From the NCBI GenBank assembly GCA_036346275.1, contig JAYEVK010000106.1:1-64000 (forward strand): a DNA stretch of 64,000 bases, in the 5' to 3' direction. Both the position numbers and the translations under genes were made by a program. A model generated the notes under the pieces. The model did not search any database. It was given only the letters and a program-made list of their open reading frames with translations, and was not told the DNA's origin. Shown one piece after another: positions 1 to 11,299 of the stretch; the first letter of the stretch is position 1; every line of letters begins with the position of its first letter. The stretch is from Otatea glauca (Eukaryota > Streptophyta > Magnoliopsida > Poales > Poaceae).

Positions 1-99
1 GAGTCATCAGTGGCATCATCTTTCGGCTTGCCTACAAGCTACGGCCGGAGGCGATTCGCGAGCTTACCTCGGCGATCATCGCTCTGCCGAGGCTCAACA

Positions 100-1260
100 A
101 CCTCGGGAGAAGCCTCGAGTCCGCCCGAGTCCGGCAAGTCGGGCGGGATCCTTCAAGTCCATGAGGACACGAAGAAGGTCGCGATCGATCCACTGCGATC
201 CGGCCAAGACCGTCTTGGTCAGTCACACTCCCGCCAAATAGGAAGCGCTCGTCGGCTTCCTCGCGCCAACAAAGGCGTCTTCGCATGGAGGTCCTCGAGC
301 ATGCGGGAATCCCAAAGGAAGTCCAAGCACTCCTTAAGCATCAGGCCGGGCTCAAAGCGGTCGCCCAGCGCTAGCGCAGCCGGCGAGGAGGCGCGAGGAT
401 CATAGGAGGAGATCGCCAGCTTTTGGGTGCGGGGTTTATAAAGAGGTCAGCCACCTCGGTGGTGGCCAACCTCATACTTGTTAAAAAGAAAAATGGGCAA
501 TGGAGAATGTGTGTTGACTATACAAGTCTCAACAAAGGCGTGTCCTAAGACAGTTCCCTTGCCCGCGCTCGACAAGTCATCGACTCCACCGCGGTGTGAG
601 TCTCTTTCCTACGGATGCCTACTCGGGTTACCACGGATAAGCGCTAAAGGAGTTCGACCAGCTCGCGACTTCCTTCATCACGCCATTCGGCTCGTTACGC
701 GCTCGTTACAATGCCGTTCGGCCTAAAGAGCGCGAGCGCTACATACCGGCGATGTATGCAAGCGTGCCTCAACAACCCGGATCGGCCGCAGCGTTGATGC
801 CTCGTTGGCGACATCGTCGTGAAGACGAGAATCGCCGACCTTATTGCCGCACTGGAAGAAACCTTCGCGAATCTTCGGCGGTTCCGTGTAAAGCTCAACC
901 AGAAATCGTCTTGGGGTCCCCCGAAGGAAAGTTGCTCGGCTTCATCGTCTCTGGCGAGTATCGGGCCAATCGGAGAAGATCTCGGCGATCGCAAGGATGG
1001 GCCCGATTCCTAATCTCAAAGGGGTCGAGGCTAACAGGTGCCTAGCAGCTTTGGCCGTTTAGTGTCTCGCCTCGGTGAGTGCGGAATCCCCGCTCTGAGC
1101 TGCTCAAGAAATCCGCCAACCGGCTTGACCCAAGAGGCTCGGGAAGCCCTCGCGCTGAAGGCCTTCCTATCCTCACCTCCGATCCTGGTCGCCCGGCACG
1201 AGGCGAACCCTGCTCCTCTACATCGCGCTTGTATGTTCAAGTCGTCGGTCGGCCCTTGTA
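100..1260 (+). pseudogene. gypsy pol: reverse transcriptase remnant, frameshifted
   Basis: Pieces in different frames read as a chromovirus-like or Retand-like reverse transcriptase. Around 480-545 the pattern LVKKKNGQWRMCVDYTSLNK is visible (fingers/palm entry), followed by DAYSGYH near 615-640, FITPFGS near 672-690 and MPFGLKSASATY near 711-740. The catalytic YVDDIVV block near 800-820 reads only VGDIVVKT because of base loss. The 'thumb' signatures LGFIVS, KMGPIPNLKG and TQEAREAL follow at about 935-1150. No uninterrupted frame exceeds about 130 codons, so this copy as written cannot encode an active enzyme. The coding sequence is split at about 1260 by a nested LTR and resumes near 2630. 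Confidence 0.85.
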
Positions 1261-1270
1261 AATGGGCCCC

Positions 1271-2625
1271 TGTTAGTATTATGCCCTTGAGGCAATCATT
1301 TAGATGATTGTAACATGACTATGTTTATGAATAATAATATGATTATTGGTCCAATGAATGTATATCATTGTATTGATCAACAAGTATGTGACTTGATTAT
1401 GAAGCTCTTTACTTAATGATGTAATTCGATAAATATCTACGATCGGATATCATCGTATAGGACTCGATGAATAGATCGGCACATGTAGTGATCGATGATC
1501 ATGCTTCATAGATCATGGGATATGGAGATATCATCTCTACATTGTGGACCATGTTGAAGAACATGGGTTAGATAGACCATTATGGGACAACTGCGAGAAT
1601 GTTTCATTCTTATGTGTCATCGGTGTATCTCATACCTAGAAGATGTATGATCCTTAGACACTGAGATTGTCATATTCCCTACATGTGTAATAGTTTTCCT
1701 TGGGGCTATCAAACACTACTTCCTAACAGGATAGTTATAAAGGTAGCTTTCATGTTTACTATGAAGCGTGCGGAGGAAGTGAGCGATCAAGATGGAATTT
1801 GCCACTCAATGAAGCGGAGATATATGACAAGGCCACTCGTGTGATATGATTAAGAAAGTGCATGGCCATGCCGTGATTGAGAGTCAATCACAACTTATTA
1901 ATATATCACGGATCGAGAGATGGATTGAATCATCAAAGGATGACATGCTTCTCGCCTTGAGATCAATCTTCATATACTTGGCAAAGGATTATTACATGAG
2001 TTCTTTTGATAGGTTACGTTCGATTTGATCACGGTATGTTTGGGAGTTGGCATACTTTGCAAGAAGCGCTACCAACTATTGGATTGAAAAGGAGTTTCGA
2101 ATCCATGTCCAAACGTATGTGAACACGCAGGTCACACAATAATGGGGTGGGACGCATTAATTTGGATTGGATCAGTAATTAATGAACCTCGTGGGCTTAG
2201 CATCTTTGGTGGGCCTGGTTTAGGGTTTCATCTCGTGGCTATATAAGGAGGGAGGAGGGAGGCGCGAGTGTGCTTTCCACGGTTTAGGTTTGATTCACTT
2301 GAAACCTAGCCTCCTCTCTGCCATTGCCCTGCAAGCGACTAGGTGCTTGCACACGGCGCCTGGCGTTCCATCTGGGCGTGTGGACTCTGCGGTGGTGGCT
2401 GCTGCGGCTGCGGCGTGGGAGGGCGATCCACGGCGGCGAGGGCGATCCACTACATCGGCGCAGCGCTGCGGCGGGACGAACCACTACATCGGCGCGCGAA
2501 GGATTCGCGGCTGCGGCGTCTAGTGGTAATCTTATCTATGATCCCCTTCTTGCGAGTAGCTTTACGGTTGCTTGTGGTAGTTTTTCTTTTTGTGCTAGCG
2601 TAGCATCTGCGCGTTTCCTTCCGAA
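1271..2625 (+). mobile_element. Nested Ty1/copia LTR, Angela/BARE-like (probable solo LTR)
   Basis: An AT-rich block starting TGTTAGTATTATGCCC, followed by GAGGCAAT, interrupts the gypsy pol between the RT/RNase H connection (ends about 1260) and the RNase H domain (resumes about 2630). Both the start and the internal layout resemble the LTR of Angela/BARE copia elements as I remember them. A TATA box (TATATAA, 2240-2246) precedes a purine-rich GGAGGGAGGAGGG tract, as in LTR promoters. No copia internal coding sequence follows, hence a solo LTR. The 3' end is uncertain by about 20 bases and I did not find a clean target duplication. Confidence 0.65.
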
Positions 2626-2629
2626 CGCA

Positions 2630-4720
2630 GCGGAGGAAGGCCGTGAACTCAAGGTACAACGGCGGTCTATTTCATCGGCGAGGTTCTTTCCGAGTCAAGG
2701 CTCGTACCGCAGTGCGAAGCGCTCTCACGCGGTGCTCATCGCCAAGAGAAAGCTCGTCCATTACGCCCGACCAAGACGCCATCACCGTGGTGACCGCGTC
2801 CCCGCTCGGCGAGATCGTCCACAATCGCGCGCCTCGGGAAGGATAGCCAAGTGGCGCTCGAGCTTAGCGACCACGGCATAACATCGTCCCCGAGCGGCGA
2901 TCAAGTTGCGAGCCACTGGCCGACCGTCGCCGAGTGGACCGAAGCCCAGCGCCACCGTGTCGAAGACCGAGTCTTGGACAATGTACTTTGACGGGTCCTA
3001 CACCAAGAACGGCGCGGACGCGGGTCGTCTTCATTTCCCACTTGGGAACAAACTGTCAATACGCTTATCAGGTTGCTCTTCGTGCGACCAACAACATCGC
3101 CGTCACGAGGCTCGTCGCGATCTCGGATCGCTGCCGACCTCGGTGCTCGCCGGCTCTCGTCATGGGGACTCCAAGCTGGTTGTCAACGAGTCATGAAGGC
3201 CGGGCCCCGAGGCGCCCGTATGGCTGCGTCTTGTCGGAAGTGCGCCAAGCTCGAGGAAGCGGTTCAAGGGTTTGAGCTCCACCACGGCATTCTGACGCCA
3301 CAGCGGTGAGGCCGATTATCTAGCCAATCTCGCCTCCGTGAGCGGTCGATCCACCGGGATCTTCGTCTGCGACCTCCTCCAACCTTCCATCGGTGGACTC
3401 GTGGTGGCGGTCTCCCGATTCACCTAGCATGGTCACCCCGACCGCGCTTGATCGGGCATAGACCTGGCCGGATCGAAGCTGCGTGCTAGCGTACCGAGTC
3501 CGTGGAGGAAGCTCTTCATCAACCGATTCGACGGACGGGGCGCTCCCCACGACCGGCCAAGGGCCGGCGCCTCGCTCGGCGGGCAAAATCTTTCGTCATG
3601 GTTGGCCGGACCTTTACAAGAGAGTCCTCCGGGGTCCTCAGAGGTGCGTTTTGGCCAGACCAAGGGAAGCGGCCTTTGCTCGATATCCATGGTGGGGTGC
3701 AGTGGCCACCATGCGCACCTCGATCCCTAGTTGGAAAGGCCTTCGACAAGGTTTTTATTGGTAGGCCGCCGTGTCCGACGCCGAAAGCGGATCGTGCGCG
3801 CTGCGAAGGTGCCAATTCTTTGCCCGGCGGACACATCGCGGCTCGGGCCTATGCGAGACGATCCCCATCACGTGGCCGTTTGCGGTTTGGGGACTTGATC
3901 AGGTCGGGCCCTTCAAGAAAGCGCCCGGGGCTTTACTCATCTCCTAGTCGCGGTGGATAAATTCACCAAGTGGATAGAGGCCAAGCGATCGTGGCGTCCG
4001 CGTCGGCTGGCGGCCATCTTCTTCAGCGACATCGTTTTTGGTTCGGAGTTCCAAACTCCATCATCACCGACAACTAACGCGATTCACGGGAAAGAGTTCC
4101 TCGAGTTCTGCGGCGGCTTCAACATCCGTGTCGATTGGCGTGTGGCCCATCCGCGGACTAACGGCGAGTCGAGCGAGCGAACGGCATGATCCTTCAAGGA
4201 CTCAAGCCACGGATCTTTAGTCGGCTCAAGCACCTCGTAGGGCGATGGGTGGCCGAGCTGCCCTCCGTCCTCTGGAGCCTGCGGACCACGCCCACCCGAG
4301 CGACCGGGTTTACACCATTCTTCATGGTGTTGGTATTGGCCGTCTTGCCAGCAGACACGGGTATGGCGCCCCAAAACTACAAGCCTTCGATGAGGCTCGG
4401 GGGCTCGCCTCGCAACAAGACGCCATCGACTAGCTCAATGAGGCGCATGACGTGGCCGTCCTGCGATCGGCCAAATATCAACAAGCTCTGCGGCGCTACC
4501 ACGGCCGCGAGTTCGAGGGCGATCCTTGGTGGCTGGCGACACTGGTCTGCGCAAGGTCCAAACCGGCAAAGACAAGCACAAGCTATCGCCATACAGGAAG
4601 GCCCTTCACCGTCGTAGAGGTTCTCGGGCACTGGCACCTTCGACTCAAGGGCGCCAAGCGATGCGCATCCTTCGAACGCTTGGAACATAGAAAAGTTAAG
4701 GCAATTCTATCCACGAACTC
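2630..4720 (+). pseudogene. gypsy pol: RNase H and integrase remnant, frameshifted
   Basis: Continuation of the pol interrupted at 1260. RNase H pieces are visible: ISEVL-like text near 2665-2690, GEIVHNR near 2808-2828, SWTMYFDGSYTKNGA near 2972-3016, FRATNNIA near 3079-3105 and GDSKLVVN near 3165-3190. The integrase core follows: DQVGPFKKAPGG near 3896-3930, VDKFTKWIEAK near 3953-3990, ITDN near 4063-4075 and the block LVGRWVAELPSVLWSLRTT at about 4230-4290. The end reads LEHRKVKAI near 4680-4705. At least ten frame changes are needed to read it through. Confidence 0.85.
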
Positions 4721-4734
4721 TTTTCTTTTTCCGG

Positions 4735-5375
4735 CATGGTCATTACCTTTACCCTTAGAGCACACAGTCGCCTGCGGCGCTCGAGGCTGCCCATGGCACC
4801 CGTTCGGTACGCTTACGGTGGCGCTTGCGGCGGTCGATGACCCGACCGACCGCAAGGTCCATCCGGCGGTAACCCTCTCGACCCAAGCATTCGGCCTCGT
4901 CCCGGCTATGGTTGCTAAGTAGCGCTTCAGCGGAAGAAGGAAGTGCGAGTGGAGTGACCTTTTGGTCGATCGGAAACCTCCTCCGCGCAAAACTTGTCGG
5001 CTTCGCGGCGCTCATGCGGTCGGTGACCGACCGACCGCAAGGTCCATCCGGCGGTAACCCTCTCGACCCAAGCGTTACGGCCTCGCCCGAGGCTATGGTT
5101 GCTAAGTGGCGCCGCGGAAGAAGGAAGTGCCGTGTGGAGTCACCTTTTAGTCGATCGGGAACACTCCTCCGCGCCCGCTCGGCCGGCTCACGCTCGCGCG
5201 GTGGTGACCGACCGGTCACGAGTCCTCCCCGGCGGTAATCCTCTCGACCGAGTGCTATGGCCCACGCCCCAGCAGCTATGGTTCTGGCGCTTCGCGGAAG
5301 AAGGAAATGCCCAAGTGGAGCGATCTTTTGTCGGTCGGGAACACTCCTATCCCTCACGAGTGCACATAACTGCCG
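4735..5375 (+). repeat. Tandem repeat, ~182-bp unit, about 3.3 copies
   Basis: Immediately after pol, a GC-rich unit of about 182 bp is repeated. The marker GACCGACCGCAAGGTCCATC recurs at 4848 and 5030 with a diverged copy near 5208, and CTATGGTTGCTAAG recurs at 4907 and 5092 with a diverged copy near 5273. Units contain GGAAGAAGGAAGTGC. This is a structural repeat of the gypsy element's 3' non-coding part, not a gene. Indels between units are 1-4 bases. Confidence 0.85.
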
Positions 5376-5573
5376 AGTAACCAAGATTCCTACCCTCTTT
5401 GTCCCTCTCGAAGCAACCCGACCTACGCATAAGTGACCCCCGCGGTCCTTAAGGCTATGGCCGGTCAAGCATTCACCAGAAACACAAAAGGGGCAAGAGG
5501 CGTACTGGAACTTGTTAACCTAAAAGATTGTTTACAAGCATAATAGTCTTTACAATTAAAAAGAAGGATAAAT

Positions 5574-8560
5574 CTAACTACTTTGTTCTTCATCGAGGGC
5601 GACCTGCGGCGAGACATGGCTGGCAATCTCCCGAGCGTACGGCTCGACCAAGAGCTCGAACTGTCGATCTCCCCGTCGGTCGGTTCCGGCGACGCCGTAC
5701 TCCGCCGCGAGTCAATTCCATCATAATGCGAGATGGTGTTGACCCGGTAGAAAGCTCAAGCGCCGCGCGGCAATCACCACCCTCTCAACGCGCTCGGCTT
5801 TCGGGCTAGCGAGGCGCAGAGCGCTTCGGGCCGCCATTGTTCGAGGACCCGGCGCACGTCTGGCGGCCTTGCGAAGGCCTCGGTTCTGTGGCCCGGCTCG
5901 GCCCGACCCTCTTGGCGGCCTTGGCGTCGCGAGCGCGTCCCCAGCCGTGACGCCGTCATGGGCCCGGCCGGCGTCCTTCCGCTCCTCAGCCGCGAGGCCC
6001 AAGTTCTTCTGCGCCTCGTAGATGGCAATGGCGTCGGATGATCGCGACTTATGGCGCCAGAATCAAATAAGTTGAGACCCTTACGGCCGCGGAGTTCGCG
6101 GGTTGAGCCTCTTGCTTGGCCGCCTCGTAGGAGGTCCTCAGGAGGTCAGCCCTTCCGGCGACCTCCGCTCGGGGCGGACTCGGTCGGCGTCCTTCCGAGC
6201 CTGGTCTCGCTCGGTCCGCAGACGGGTTGCCTGCGTTTGCGCTGCCCTCTGGGCGGTGGCGGCGGCGTCCCTAGCGTTGGTGGCCTCCGTCAGGGAGGAC
6301 TCGAGCTCCGCCACCTTCGCCCTCAGGGACTGGGCCCCCAGACGCTCATCGAAGAGAGCCTTAGCGGCCCCCTCAAACTCCTGGCGGACCTTCGCCGCCT
6401 CCGACCGCCTCACGCTTAGCGCCTCTTGAGCTAAGCGCAACTCAAGGCGCAGACGGTCGCACTCTTCCACGGCGGCCGCCCGCTGCGTGTCCGAACACCG
6501 CAGAAGCTCAGCTTCGCCCTCCGAGCAAGCCCGCAGATGCTGCAAGGTGTGGACTATCCGTTAGTCTCACGGCGCATACGTCAGAATTTTACAAGTTGGG
6601 TTCTTTCGTCAACTTACCAAGGTGATCGGCCGGACTCCCGACCATCGCGTCCAGCGCTGTTGGAAGATTCTAGACAGAGTCGGACCCTTTCGGATCGGCT
6701 CCATCTACGCCGGCGTCGAGCGCCTTGGCAAGAAGCGACCCTCGCTCTCTTCTTCGCCCGCGACCCGACTCGGGGCCTCTCCGGCGGCGGGCCCTGGTCG
6801 TCTGCTTCGGCGGGCGCTACTCGACGAGCACCATCGGCAACGATGGTGGGCCCGGTCCCCGAGGTCCTCGGCGACCTCGCTGCGGGACCTCGGTCGGCAT
6901 CTCCCTGGGCGAGGGTCGGGCACCTCACGGCGCGGCGTCGTCTCGGTCGGCGCACGTCCGGCGGCGCCGCCGTCTCTTCCTCCGCCGAAGGTGACCACAT
7001 CGAGCGGCGGTGTCCCCAATCGGCGTCGGAAGCTCTTTGCGGCCTCGGCCTGCGTGGCGGTAGCGCCTCGGCCCCGACACCACGATCGGCGCCGACCGAT
7101 CGGCGCCTGCGGAACCTCTGCGGCGATGTCCCTTGTGGAACCGCTACAGGCGCCACGGTCACACCGGTATAGGCGCGTGCGTGGCAAAACACTAAAAAGC
7201 GGTTCGAGTGGCTTTTACGCAAAAATGTTTGAACAAAAGAAAAAAGTACTTATCGGTGGCGGGTGCGCGGCGCGCTCTCTTCACCGGTCCCTCCAGGGGC
7301 GGATCTGCGGTCGCTTCCCTGGCCGCCTCCCGCGAAAGCGCGACGATGGCGGCGACAGCGTGGTCACCCTCCGCCGAGGCCCCTCGGCGCGGTGCTGTGG
7401 TGTCCCCTCCGGCAGTCCACGCCAGGACCACCGCCGGTCGTGGTCGAAAGGAACCCGATGCTGCGGCCGGGGTGCTTCGCTTGTCGGTGGAGGTCGCACC
7501 CACGGCAGTAGCCTTCGATACGTCCTCACCACGCGCGGCCCTCGTCGCGCGCTCCTTCTTCTTCTTCTTCCTCCTCTCCTCCTTCCGCTTCTTGCGGGAG
7601 GAGTCGGCTCCATGACCTTCGCTCGAGTGCGCCGCGCCTCCTTATCTCCGGGCGGCGCGCCGGAGGACATGCCCAAGAGCCCCTAGAAGATAAAAAGCGC
7701 TGATCAGACCAGGCGTTAAACGCAAAGAAAAGATGGGCGGGAAGAAGTCGGTCGGCCTACAGTTGGAGGGTGGGCGCGAGAATGGCTCCGGTGGCGCTTG
7801 CCGCCTCGTAGCACTTCCTCCCATGGCGGCCACCGGGCCGACCTCGTCGCGGCCGGCTCGGGCTCGCCATCCTCATCGATCGGACGCCCGCCGTGTCGGA
7901 GCGGGCGGGATCGTGCGCAAGAGGTTGCGCGCATCCTCACGAGTGCGCACGACCACGTCCGGTGAGCCCTTGCCTCCTTAAGGCCCCGACCGCTCCACGA
8001 TCGGGGCCACCTTGTTCTTCTCCACTTCTCGGCGCCCAGTTCCACTCTCCCGCCACGGGAAGTTTGCGGTGAAGAGGCGGTATTGTCTCCGACGTTACGG
8101 CGTAGAACCACTCGAGCGCCACCCCTTGTTGGACGGCGGCGGCTTGACCTCGAGGTACTCCGTGCTCGGCCGGATCGAAGCCGAGGGCCAGCCACCAATG
8201 GCGCCGCGGCGTCCGTCGGCTTGTCCTTCGAGCCTCGCTTGGAAGAAATGCCCCATAGCGCCCGTCGCGGCTCGATTCCCAAGAAAGCCTCGCGGTGTGA
8301 TGAATATGGCGATGTGGAGGACCCCATTGGGGTTAAGGTGGTGCGCCTCGCCTTGTAATGGAAGAGCAGCCCCGGACGAGCGGGTGCGGCGGCAAGCGAG
8401 CCCGCGCTCGAAGAAAGAGGCAAGCACCACGACCTCGTCGTCCCGGTGATGGGCGGCCGCTCCGTCGGCACCCTCCAACTGAGAGATCTTGCGCGAGGAG
8501 GAAGCCCTTCTTCACCAAGCCAAGCGCTTGGCTGGGCGGAGCACTCCGCCACGACATCCT
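5574..8560 (-). pseudogene. Antisense ORF of gypsy element ('putative gypsy type transposon' family, PF04195-like), frameshifted
   Basis: On the minus strand, pieces in changing frames spell the conserved N-terminal domain of the plant family annotated as putative gypsy-type transposon (Transposase_28): FFERG near 8410-8425, GLLFHYKAR near 8350-8380, LHHLNPNGVLHIAIF near 8300-8345, FLGIEP, then GGWPS/YLEVKPPPSNKGW near 8115-8205. The distal part (about 6545-6138) is a long Ala/Arg/Glu-rich coiled coil with heptads such as LRLELRLAQEAL and AAKVRQEFEGA, typical for this family. A stop is at 5574-5576 after EEQSS. Role unknown; it is carried by many large grass gypsy elements opposite to pol. 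The middle portion (6600-7700) is Pro/Arg/Ser-rich low complexity. Start near 8553 is approximate. Confidence 0.75.
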
Positions 8561-8692
8561 TGCGAAGAGGCGACGGAAGGCGAGGAGGAGAAGGCTAAGT
8601 TTTCTTTCTTGGCTCTTTGTTGTTCCTTTTTGTCTTAGGGACGGGAGGCGAGGAAAGCAAGCAAGCGTAACTACTCAAAGCGCCCGAAAGCG

Positions 8693-8700
8693 TATATATA
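8693..8700 (-). promoter_or_regulatory. Candidate TATA box for the antisense ORF
   Basis: TATATATA on the minus strand lies about 140 bases upstream of the first plausible antisense coding sequence (about 8553). It sits in otherwise GC-rich DNA. Position and orientation fit a promoter driving the antisense ORF; this is inference from sequence only. Confidence 0.45.
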
Positions 8701-9468
8701 GAAGACGAGCGAGAGCCGAACGAATAGGCACCCTCGGCGAGCGTCGTGTCCACTCACGCCCGACTGGTAACTCCGGTTTCCAATTCCGCCGCATTTAATC
8801 GACAAACAAAGCGGCCGAGCAGAAGCCGCCGGCGGCGTCGTCCTGTAACTCCTCGATCTCCACCTTGAGGCGGGGCGGTTGCTGCGGGCACGCGCGAAGG
8901 CCAGCTGGGCGCTGCGGCCTGAAGCGGCAAAGCTCCGTGGCTTGCGGCGGGGCCCAGCTAAGCGCTGGAGTTCAAAAGGCCTACCCACCGGATGGGCATA
9001 AGGCGCCCAGTGAAAACTTGAGCGAGGGGCAAGTATGAGGTGAGCCCCACGGTGGGCCCTCGGTTAGGTCGGCTGACGACCCAATCACCTCTACTCGCGT
9101 CCGAGACCATACTTCACACTCTCCCGGAGCTCATCGATGGCGACGACCGGTATGCGGCCTGGGTCGGTGAACGACCCGGGCCCATCTGAGATTGAGTAGA
9201 AAGGTTTCTTATGGGTCGCCCACGGCGGGGCCAGGACACCCTACTGGGACCGTCGCTCGGAAGGGTCCCCTTGGGAGGACCTCCCGGACCCACTCGGACC
9301 GCCTGTTATAAGCTCCACGAGCACGGCGTTCAAACCAACGCGGGTAAACGCGCGTCGCTCACCCCCTCCAGGTCCCACACTTGCGGATGGGGTATACGTG
9401 TGGGATAGATGGCGGCCACTCCTCTCGCAGCTACCCTCGCCAGACGAGGACTCGGGATGGATGCCCCA

Positions 9469-9600
9469 CGTCCAGCTACGACGTAAAACGAGCCTGCGTC
9501 CAGCTACGACGTAAAACGAGCCTGCGTCCAGCTACGACGTAAAACGAGCCTGCGTCCAGCTACGACGTAAAAGCGAGCCTACGTCCGGCTACGACGTTAA
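9469..9600 (+). repeat. 28-bp tandem repeat, 4 copies plus a diverged fifth
   Basis: The unit CGTCCAGCTACGACGTAAAA + CGAGCCTG starts at 9469, 9497, 9525 and 9553, then a variant at about 9582 (GGCTACGACGTTAAG) leads into the next, longer array. Copies are nearly identical. The unit shares TAGCTACGACGTTAA-type core sequence with the 80-bp array that follows, so the two arrays are related. Confidence 0.9.
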
Positions 9601-10600
9601 GCGAGCACCGGACACCGAACCTCGCGCGAGGCATCGCGGTCGTCCTGCCGACCAAAGGCGCGGTCTAGCTTCTGACGTTAAGCGAACACCCGGACACGAA
9701 CCTCGCGCAGAGGCATCCGGTCGTCCCGCCGACCAAGGCGCGGTCTAGCTACGACGTTAAACAAGCACCGGACACCGAACCTCGCGACAGAGGCATCGCG
9801 GTCGTCCTGCGCCGACCAAGGCGCGGTCTAGCTCGACGTTAAACAAGCACTCGGACACCGAACCTCGCGCGAGAGGCGCCGGGTCGTCCCTGCCGACCAA
9901 GGCGCGGTCTAGCTACGACGTTAAGCGAGCACCGGACACCGAACCTCGCGCGAGGCATCGCGGTCGTCCCTGCCGACCAAGGCGCGGTCTAGCTACGATG
10001 TTAAGCGAGCACTCGGACACCGAACCTCGCGCAGAGGCATCGGGTCGTCCCTGCCGACCAAGGTGCGGTCTAGCTACGACGTTAAGCGAGCACCGGACAC
10101 CGAACCTCGCGCGAGAGGCATCGCGGTCGTCCCGCCGACCAAGGCGCGGTCTAGCTCGACGTTAAGCGAGCACTCGGACACCGAACCTCGCGCAGAGGCA
10201 TCGGGTCGTCCCACCGACCAAGGCGCGGTCTAGCTACGGCGTTAAGCGAGCACTCGAACACCGAACCTCGCGCGAGAGGCATCGGGTCGTCCCCCGCCGA
10301 CCAAGGCGCGGTCTAGCTACGATGTTAAATGAGCACTCGGACACCGAACCTCGTGCGAGAGGCATCGGGTCGTCCTGCCACCAAGGCGCGGTCTAGCTAC
10401 GATGTTAAGCGAGCACTCGGACACGAACCTCGCGCAGAGGCATCGGGGTCGTCCCTGCCAACCAAGGCACGGTCTAGCTACGACGTTAGTCTAGCTACGA
10501 CGTTAAAATGAACACTTAGACACTCGAACCTCGCGCAGAGGCATCGCGGTCGTCCCTGCCGACCAAGGCACGGTCTAGCTACGACGATTAAGCGAGCGGC
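9585..10600 (+). repeat. ~80-bp tandem array, about 12-13 copies
   Basis: A GC-rich unit of 79-83 bp repeats head to tail. Each unit contains TAGCTACGACGTTAAGCGAG, a CACCGGACACCGAACCTCGC-type segment, GAGGCATCGCGGTCGTCC and GACCAAGGCGCGGTC. Neighbouring units differ mostly by 1-2 base indels rather than substitutions, e.g. CACCGG versus CACTCGG. It lies in the non-coding 3' part of the gypsy element. The unit contains the near-palindrome CTACGACGTTAAGC but no conserved direct repeat with unique spacers. Confidence 0.9.
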
Positions 10601-10911
10601 TCGGACAACTCCAGCGAAGCAAACTCATTACGAAGGCAAGAATAACGAAAAGGAGATTTCATTATAGGCCAGCGAGCTCAAACTTTACGCAACTTTACAA
10701 TATAATACCCAAGCGGACACAAAAATAGCTACGCTTACGCTCTGCGCAGGACTTTTGTCGCGCCAAGACCTCTTAAAACATCCGTGCGGCATCGGTGGCA
10801 CCGGCGGCATCTTTGGTAGGCCCTTGCCTGTCGGCCGGGACGGCGCCGCGGTGCGGAACCGTACACCTACGCGCCTTCTGCCGTTCAGCGACATCGACGC
10901 AGCCGCACCGG

Positions 10912-11145
10912 CTACAGTCTGCGCCCTCGCGCCATCGCCTCCAGAAGGGCCCCCCTTGCTACCTCGAGCCTCGGGACGCCCTCGAGCAGTGCATCGACGG
11001 CAGCAGCATCGCGGGCTACAGCTTCTTCCTCCTGGAGTTCGGCCATCGCCAGGTCGTACTCAGCCCAAAGCTCAGCTAAAGGGTCTTCTCCTTCTGCCAC
11101 AACATCGTCACCAAAGCCGAAGATTAGAGGGTGCCCCGAAGCCAT
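10912..11145 (-). pseudogene. Second small antisense ORF of the gypsy element
   Basis: A minus-strand ORF starting at the ATG at 11145 encodes an acidic, Ala/Glu-rich product of about 77 residues (begins MASGHPLIFGFGDDVV; later LWAEYDLAMAELQEEEAVA). Upstream on the same strand a TATATAA box lies at 11209-11215, about 65 bases before the ATG, so a separate antisense transcript is plausible. I do not recognise a domain. Frame breaks past 10912 may have truncated it; GC-rich sequence continues to about 10760. Confidence 0.45.
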
Positions 11146-11208
11146 TTCAAAGAGCAAAAGAAAGGATTCTCGTTGAAGGGTTTATCACTCAAGCAAGCCG
11201 CGGCATCC

Positions 11209-11215
11209 TTATATA
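11209..11215 (-). promoter_or_regulatory. Candidate TATA box for second antisense ORF
   Basis: TATATAA on the minus strand, 64 bases upstream of the ATG at 11145 and preceded by GC-rich sequence. Placement fits a core promoter; no experimental support. Confidence 0.4.
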
Positions 11216-11299
11216 CCCGGACGGAGGGAGATTAAACGTCTCCAGAATAAATGCAAGCATCGGAAAACGCGCGCCTTCACCGAACCCGGCGATCCGAAG

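Noticed and set aside
6537..7686. Long overlapping GC-rich frames of 200-350 codons on both strands
   Set aside because: They are Arg/Pro/Ser-rich shadow frames of high-GC DNA inside the gypsy antisense ORF; no domain and they overlap each other.
9469..10600. Regular ~80-bp direct repeats resembling a CRISPR array
   Set aside because: Units are continuous tandem copies with no conserved repeat/unique spacer division, within a plant gypsy element; no cas-like genes.
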